Of a DNA stretch of 64,000 bases, positions 59,395-64,000 are shown piece by piece. The notes below the pieces were generated by a model. It worked only from the letters and a program-made list of their open reading frames with translations. It was not told the origin of the DNA and searched no databases. Numbering within the stretch: position 1 is the stretch's first letter; each line of letters begins with the position of its first letter. Made by a program: the position numbers and the translations under genes. Source of the stretch: ZC4RG29 sp964521255 (GTDB lineage Bacteria > Bacteroidota > Bacteroidia > Cytophagales > Cyclobacteriaceae); NCBI GenBank assembly GCA_964521255.1, contig CAZFRM010000014.1, positions 85,772 through 149,771 of the forward strand, read 5' to 3'.

Positions 59395-60231
59395 ATGAAA
59401 AAAATATTAGTGCCTTGCGATTTTAGTACTCAGGCCATTGATGCTTTTCGTGTTGCTCTGGATATAGCCAAACAAACCGGGGGAGAGATTCATCTGATCA
59501 ATGTTATTGAAATGCCCGTAATGCAAGACACGGTCCTTATGCCGACATTGTCATTTGAGGAGACACTCTTTATGGAAATGAAAGCAAATACTGATAAACA
59601 GTTTGAAAAGATAAAAGCAAAATATGCTAAAGACTTTACGAATATTAATATGACCAGCCTTTATGGGGTAACGGCATTTACAATTTTGAACTACGTCGAG
59701 GAAAATAGTATCGAATTGGTGGTGATAGGTTCGAAAGGTGCAAGTGGCATGCAGGAATTTTTAATTGGGTCAAACGCTGAGAAGATTGTGCGTCGATCTC
59801 AAGTACCCGTGCTGGTTGTAAAGAAATACACGAAGGTATCTTCTATTAAGAGTATTGTATTTCCAAGTACACTGGAACGGGATCATGAAGATCTTGTTAT
59901 GAAGATAAAACAGTTGCAGAATTTTTTCGATGCTACTTTGCATGTTGTATACGTAAACACACCAGGCCATTTTAAACGAGACGCTGTTACCCTGAAGCAG
60001 TTAAAAGATTTTGTCAAACGTTTTATGATAAAAGATTATACCCTCAATATTTACAATGATTCTTACGAAGAATCCGGTGTTATAAACTTTACGCATTCCA
60101 TCAGCGCTGACATGATTGCTATGGGAACACATGGAAGAAGAGGGCTATCGCATATCTTAAGCGGAAGTGTAACAGAAGGTGTTGTCAATCATGTTGATTG
60201 TCCCATTTGGACGTATACGATTAAAGATTGA
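59395..60231 (+). CDS. Tandem universal stress protein (two UspA domains)
   Basis: A 278-residue protein with two USP domains. The first (1-145) begins MKKILVPCDFSTQAIDAFRV and ends with an ATP-binding loop GSKGASGMQEFLIGSNAEKI. The second (150-278) ends GTHGRRGLSHILSGSVTEGV, also with the G-x2-G-x9-G-S pattern. Such proteins help survival in stress or stationary phase; ligand binding is expected but its purpose here is unknown. The gene is monocistronic. Confidence 0.92.
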   Translation: MKKILVPCDFSTQAIDAFRVALDIAKQTGGEIHLINVIEMPVMQDTVLMPTLSFEETLFMEMKANTDKQFEKIKAKYAKDFTNINMTSLYGVTAFTILNYVEENSIELVVIGSKGASGMQEFLIGSNAEKIVRRSQVPVLVVKKYTKVSSIKSIVFPSTLERDHEDLVMKIKQLQNFFDATLHVVYVNTPGHFKRDAVTLKQLKDFVKRFMIKDYTLNIYNDSYEESGVINFTHSISADMIAMGTHGRRGLSHILSGSVTEGVVNHVDCPIWTYTIKD

Positions 60232-60337
60232 AAAGTCCGAAGTCAGGAAGTCAGAAAGTCCGGAAGCAAGATCAGCGAATTATTATGAATTTTCTTTCAT
60301 TCGCTAATCGGCTAATTAATCCATCCGCTAATTAAGA

Positions 60338-63300
60338 TTACATATTCCTCCTGTACTGCCCACCTACATCAAACAGGGCCCTCGTGAGTTGACCTAACGA
60401 GCAAACTTTTGTTGCTTCCATTAATGTTTCGAAGATGTTTTTATTTTGAATGGCTGCTTGTTGAACGAGTGCCAACTGGGCCGATGATTTTTCTTTTTGA
60501 AAGTCATGAAGGCTGTGCAGCATTTTAATTTGATATTCTTTCTCGTCTGTAGTGGCGCGAATTACTTCGCGAGGGGTGATGGTAGGAGAACCTTTGGAAC
60601 TCAGAAAAGTATTTACCCCGATGAGCGGATATTGTCCTGTGTGCTTTAACGTTTCATAGTACAAACTTTCCTCCTGGATTTTGCCGCGCTGATACATTGT
60701 CTCCATTGCGCCAAGAACGCCACCACGTTCAGTAATCTTGTCGAATTCGCTTAGTACGGCTTCTTCTACAAGATCCGTAAGCTCTTCAATTATGAAAGAA
60801 CCTTGTAAAGGATTTTCATTTTTCGCAAGTCCTAACTCTTTGTTAATGATCAGTTGAATGGCCATCGCACGTCTGACTGATTCTTCTGTTGGTGTAGTTA
60901 TAGCTTCGTCGTAAGCATTGGTATGGAGCGAATTGCAATTATCATAAATAGCATACAATGCCTGTAGCGTAGTGCGAATGTCATTGAAGTCAATTTCCTG
61001 TGCGTGTAACGATCTGCCTGAAGTTTGAATATGATACTTCAGCATTTGAGACCGCTCATTGGCGCCATATTTTTCTTTCATTGCTTTTGACCAAATCCTT
61101 CTTGCTACTCTTCCGATTACAGCATATTCAGGATCGATGCCATTGCTGAAGAAGAAAGAAAGGTTAGGAGCGAAGTCATCAATGTGCATGCCCCTGCTTA
61201 AGTAATATTCAACATACGTAAATCCATTCGCCAGTGTGAAAGCCAATTGTGAAATAGGGTTAGCGCCAGCTTCAGCGATATGATATCCGGATATAGAAAC
61301 TGAATAAAAATTCCTTACTTTTTTATCGATGAAATATTGTTGAACATCACCCATCATGCGAAGCGCGAATTCCGTTGAGAAGATGCAGGTGTTCTGTGCC
61401 TGATCTTCTTTTAAAATATCTGCCTGTACAGTGCCACGTACTTGCGACAACGTTTCTGATTTTATTTTCTCGTAAACATCTTTTGATAAAACCTGGTCGC
61501 CGGTTACGCCTAATAACATAAGTCCTAAACCATCGTTGCTTTCAGGTAAGTCACCCTGATAGAAGGGATGCTCGCCTTCATGTCCACTGTATATTTTTGT
61601 GATTTGTTTTCTGACATCCTCTTCAAGACCATTCTTCTTAATGTAGATTTCACATTGCTGATCAATGGCTGTGTTGAAAAAGAATCCCAGCAACATCGGT
61701 GCAGGACCGTTAATAGTCATTGAGACCGATGTTTTAGGATCAACAAGGTTGAAACCGCTATATAATTTCTTGGCGTCATCGAGGCAGCAGATTGACACAC
61801 CGGAGTTGCCAATCTTACCATAAATATCAGGCCGGTAATCGGGATCGCTTCCATACAAGGTTACCGAATCAAACGCAGTTGATAAACGCTTGGCAGGCAT
61901 GACGCGACTTACATAATGAAATCTTCTGTTTGTTCGTTCAGGTCCTCCCTCGCCGGCAAACATGCGGGTAGGATCTTCTCCCTCACGTTTGAAAGGATAA
62001 ATTCCTGCAGTGAAAGGAAATTCGCCCGGTACATTTTCCTGTAAGCACCACATTAAAATATCACCCCATGCTTCGTAGCGAGGTAATGCAATTTTGCTGA
62101 GTTGGGTATGAGATAGCGATTCAGTATGTGTCTTAATAGCAATTTCTTTTCCTCTCACATTGAATTTGAAGAGTTCTTCATGGTATTGTTTTAATTTCTT
62201 TTCCCATGATTCAATGATCTTCCAGTTTTGTGGATCGAGTTGCTGTTTTAGTTTGTTAAATTCTTCTTCGATGTCGCGTTGAAGCGCTGGATATTTTTCA
62301 GATGTTTTTAAATGTTCTATTGTTTTTTGCAATGCGAATAACTTCTGGGCGATATTCTTTTGTTCAATAGCCCATTGATCATATTTACGATTGGTCTCTG
62401 TGATGTCACTAAGGTAACGCGTGCGATTGGGAGGGATGATATAAATCTTTTCAGACATTTCCTTTGTGACTGCAAAGGTTGAATGAAGATCGGCACCTGT
62501 TTTTTCTACGATGGTAGTAATCAGATTTGTATAAAGCTGGTTAGTACCCGGGTCGTTAAATTGAGATGCTATGGTACCATACACCGGCATATCGTCAGCG
62601 CTTTTGTTCCATAACTGGTGATTGCGTTGAAACTGTTTCTTTACATCGCGTAAAGCATCGAGCGCTCCACGTTTGTCGAACTTATTTAAGGCAATGATAT
62701 CTGCGAAGTCGAGCATATCAATTTTCTCAAGCTGAGTTGCGGCACCGTATTCTGGCGTCATCACATACATTGAGACGTTGCTGTGATCAAGAATCTCTGT
62801 ATCACTTTGTCCAATACCGGAAGTTTCAAGAATGATCAGATCAAATGACGCAGCTTTTAATATTTGAATAGCTTCTTTAACATGTGCTGATAAGGCCAGG
62901 TTGCTTTGACGGGTTGCAAGGGACCGCATGTATACCCGCGAGTTGTTGATTGAGTTCATGCGGATGCGATCTCCCAGTAACGCGCCGCCTGTCTTTCGCT
63001 TTGAAGGGTCAACGGATACAATGCCGATGGTCTTTGCCGGAAAGTCGATGAGAAACCTTCTCACCATTTCATCTACTATTGAAGATTTACCTGCACCACC
63101 CGTTCCCGTTATGCCCAGCACGGGTGTTGCTGATTGATCTGCTTTCGATTTGATTTCGTCAAACAAATCTTTATTGCGTTCAAAAGAATTTTCTGCTGCT
63201 GAAATCAGTCGCGCAATGAGAAGTGGATTTTTTGATGTTAAGTTCTTCACATCATCAGCCGAAATATTTTCTCCTGCAGGAAGATCACTTTTTTTTACAA

Positions 63301-63769
63301 GGTCATTGATCATTCCTTGCAAACCTAAAGCGCGTCCATCATCAGGTGAATAAATCCGGGTGATTCCGTACGTCATTAAGTCCTTTATCTCTTCGGGTAG
63401 AATTACACCTCCGCCACCACCAAATATTTTAATGTGACCGGCTCCTTTTTCCCGGAGAAGATCATACATGTACTTAAAGTATTCATTGTGCCCGCCCTGG
63501 TAGCTGGTCATAGCAATGGCTTGAACATCTTCCTGGATTGCTGTATTCACTACTTCTTCAACACTGCGGTCATGACCAAGATGTATCACTTCACAACCCG
63601 TGGCTTGTATGATGCGGCGCATAACATTAATCGCTGCGTCATGGCCATCAAACAAGCTGGCGGCAGTGACTATACGAACTTTGTTTTTTGGCTTATAAGG
63701 TTCTGGTGCTTCGTGGCCCGCCAGGTTTGGTTTATCTTCCTTTTTCTTGTCTAAAATCTTTGTACTCAT
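60338..63769 (-). CDS. icmF: Fused isobutyryl-CoA mutase (IcmF): B12-binding, G-protein chaperone and mutase domains in one chain
   Basis: A 1143-residue cobalamin enzyme interconverting isobutyryl-CoA and butyryl-CoA. The N-terminal B12-binding domain has the base-off motif DGHDAAINVM (Asp41, His43) and GGGGGVILPEE. The central MeaI-type GTPase has the P-loop GITGTGGAGKSSIVDEM and switch/guanine-recognition LNKFDKRGALDA. The C-terminal acyl-CoA mutase barrel contains GEFPFTAGIYPFKREGEDPTRMFAGEGGPERTNRRFHYVS and YHIAEAGANPISQLAFTLANG. The IcmF domain order separates it from methylmalonyl-CoA mutase. I start at ATG 63769 (MSTKILDKKK); a start at 63790 adds 7 residues. The repair domain is built in, so no separate chaperone is needed. 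Confidence 0.94.
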   Translation of the reverse strand: MSTKILDKKKEDKPNLAGHEAPEPYKPKNKVRIVTAASLFDGHDAAINVMRRIIQATGCEVIHLGHDRSVEEVVNTAIQEDVQAIAMTSYQGGHNEYFKYMYDLLREKGAGHIKIFGGGGGVILPEEIKDLMTYGITRIYSPDDGRALGLQGMINDLVKKSDLPAGENISADDVKNLTSKNPLLIARLISAAENSFERNKDLFDEIKSKADQSATPVLGITGTGGAGKSSIVDEMVRRFLIDFPAKTIGIVSVDPSKRKTGGALLGDRIRMNSINNSRVYMRSLATRQSNLALSAHVKEAIQILKAASFDLIILETSGIGQSDTEILDHSNVSMYVMTPEYGAATQLEKIDMLDFADIIALNKFDKRGALDALRDVKKQFQRNHQLWNKSADDMPVYGTIASQFNDPGTNQLYTNLITTIVEKTGADLHSTFAVTKEMSEKIYIIPPNRTRYLSDITETNRKYDQWAIEQKNIAQKLFALQKTIEHLKTSEKYPALQRDIEEEFNKLKQQLDPQNWKIIESWEKKLKQYHEELFKFNVRGKEIAIKTHTESLSHTQLSKIALPRYEAWGDILMWCLQENVPGEFPFTAGIYPFKREGEDPTRMFAGEGGPERTNRRFHYVSRVMPAKRLSTAFDSVTLYGSDPDYRPDIYGKIGNSGVSICCLDDAKKLYSGFNLVDPKTSVSMTINGPAPMLLGFFFNTAIDQQCEIYIKKNGLEEDVRKQITKIYSGHEGEHPFYQGDLPESNDGLGLMLLGVTGDQVLSKDVYEKIKSETLSQVRGTVQADILKEDQAQNTCIFSTEFALRMMGDVQQYFIDKKVRNFYSVSISGYHIAEAGANPISQLAFTLANGFTYVEYYLSRGMHIDDFAPNLSFFFSNGIDPEYAVIGRVARRIWSKAMKEKYGANERSQMLKYHIQTSGRSLHAQEIDFNDIRTTLQALYAIYDNCNSLHTNAYDEAITTPTEESVRRAMAIQLIINKELGLAKNENPLQGSFIIEELTDLVEEAVLSEFDKITERGGVLGAMETMYQRGKIQEESLYYETLKHTGQYPLIGVNTFLSSKGSPTITPREVIRATTDEKEYQIKMLHSLHDFQKEKSSAQLALVQQAAIQNKNIFETLMEATKVCSLGQLTRALFDVGGQYRRNM

Positions 63770-64000
63770 GCCATCAGCTTTATGAATCAAAAGTACGAAA
63801 TGCTGGAGTTTATTAATCGTTTAGTGATATTAGTACTACTTGGTTCATTCAAAAATCTATGATACAAACGAAAAAATGGCAGTAAGCAAATGGCAATAGG
63901 TAATTTTGCCTACTGCGATTGCCTACTTTTCAACATTGGTTAATATCTGTTGATAAACGTTTTATATTAGTAAATGATGTTCTCATTAATAAATTTAAAG

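Noticed and set aside
1..64000. CRISPR arrays, rRNA or tRNA genes, prophage or integrative element structural genes
   Set aside because: No regularly spaced direct repeats, no recognisable RNA gene cores and no capsid, portal, integrase or relaxase genes were seen; repeats present are palindromic and dispersed.

Overview
The window comes from a Bacteroidota chromosome, most likely Cytophagales. Supporting signs are a protein with a type IX secretion (T9SS) C-terminal sorting domain, a PadR-linked array of large FtsX-type permeases carrying an N-terminal prefix module, the Bacteroides-type mannan phosphorolysis pathway, an 8-amino-Kdo lipopolysaccharide sugar operon, and many palindromic repeats placed right after stop codons. 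I saw no rRNA, tRNA or CRISPR array. The assignment rests on gene content only.

Layout. 1-4.5 kb: an edge-truncated MDR reductase, branched-chain aminotransferase, a group II PLP decarboxylase, a GNAT enzyme and an EamA exporter. 4.8-9.9 kb: a minus-strand operon kdnA-kdnB-kdsA-(transaldolase+CBS)-kdsC-like for 8-amino-3,8-dideoxy-Kdo. At the usual kdsD position it carries a fructose-6-phosphate-aldolase-like domain fused to KdsD-type CBS domains. 10.0-16.7 kb: a GC-rich structured element, a 1396-residue CotH/lamin-tail/T9SS protein, a Crp/Fnr regulator and a frameshifted PIN toxin-antitoxin locus. 16.7-22.9 kb: a plus-strand mannan operon (GH26 mannanase, sodium symporter, GH130 mannosylglucose phosphorylase, cellobiose 2-epimerase, sugar-phosphate isomerase-type cupin).

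22.9-37.2 kb: a GxxExxY (PD-(D/E)XK-like) gene among palindromes, then five paralogous FtsX permeases on the minus strand. One lacks its 5' end and one has lost its second half. The array is bordered by toxin-antitoxin modules and remnants and has a PadR regulator at its head. 37.4-40.1 kb: a MocR-type regulator and a RES/Xre toxin-antitoxin pair with twin perfect palindromic operators. 40.2-50.2 kb: a DNA damage/mutagenesis cluster (RecQ, a DnaE2-like polymerase, DinB polymerase IV, and a LexA-like XRE-S24 repressor across from it), with tandem 21-bp palindromes just upstream of dinB. Inside it lie two DUF559 (Vsr-like) nuclease genes, each embedded in its own family of long inverted repeats.

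50.3-64 kb: membrane and lipid genes (including PlsC), a DinB-superfamily thiol-transferase-like protein, an unrecognised fragment, a DUF6498-like protein, a hybrid histidine kinase, a Tat-exported Gfo/Idh oxidoreductase, a formylglycine-generating-enzyme-like lipoprotein or exported protein, a methyltransferase, a tandem universal stress protein and a fused isobutyryl-CoA mutase (IcmF).

The two most unusual items are the transaldolase-CBS fusion, a possible alternative source of arabinose 5-phosphate for Kdo synthesis, and the repeated pairing of small PD-(D/E)XK/Vsr-type nuclease genes with distinct palindromic repeat families, which looks like a REP/RAYT-type arrangement with a different enzyme.
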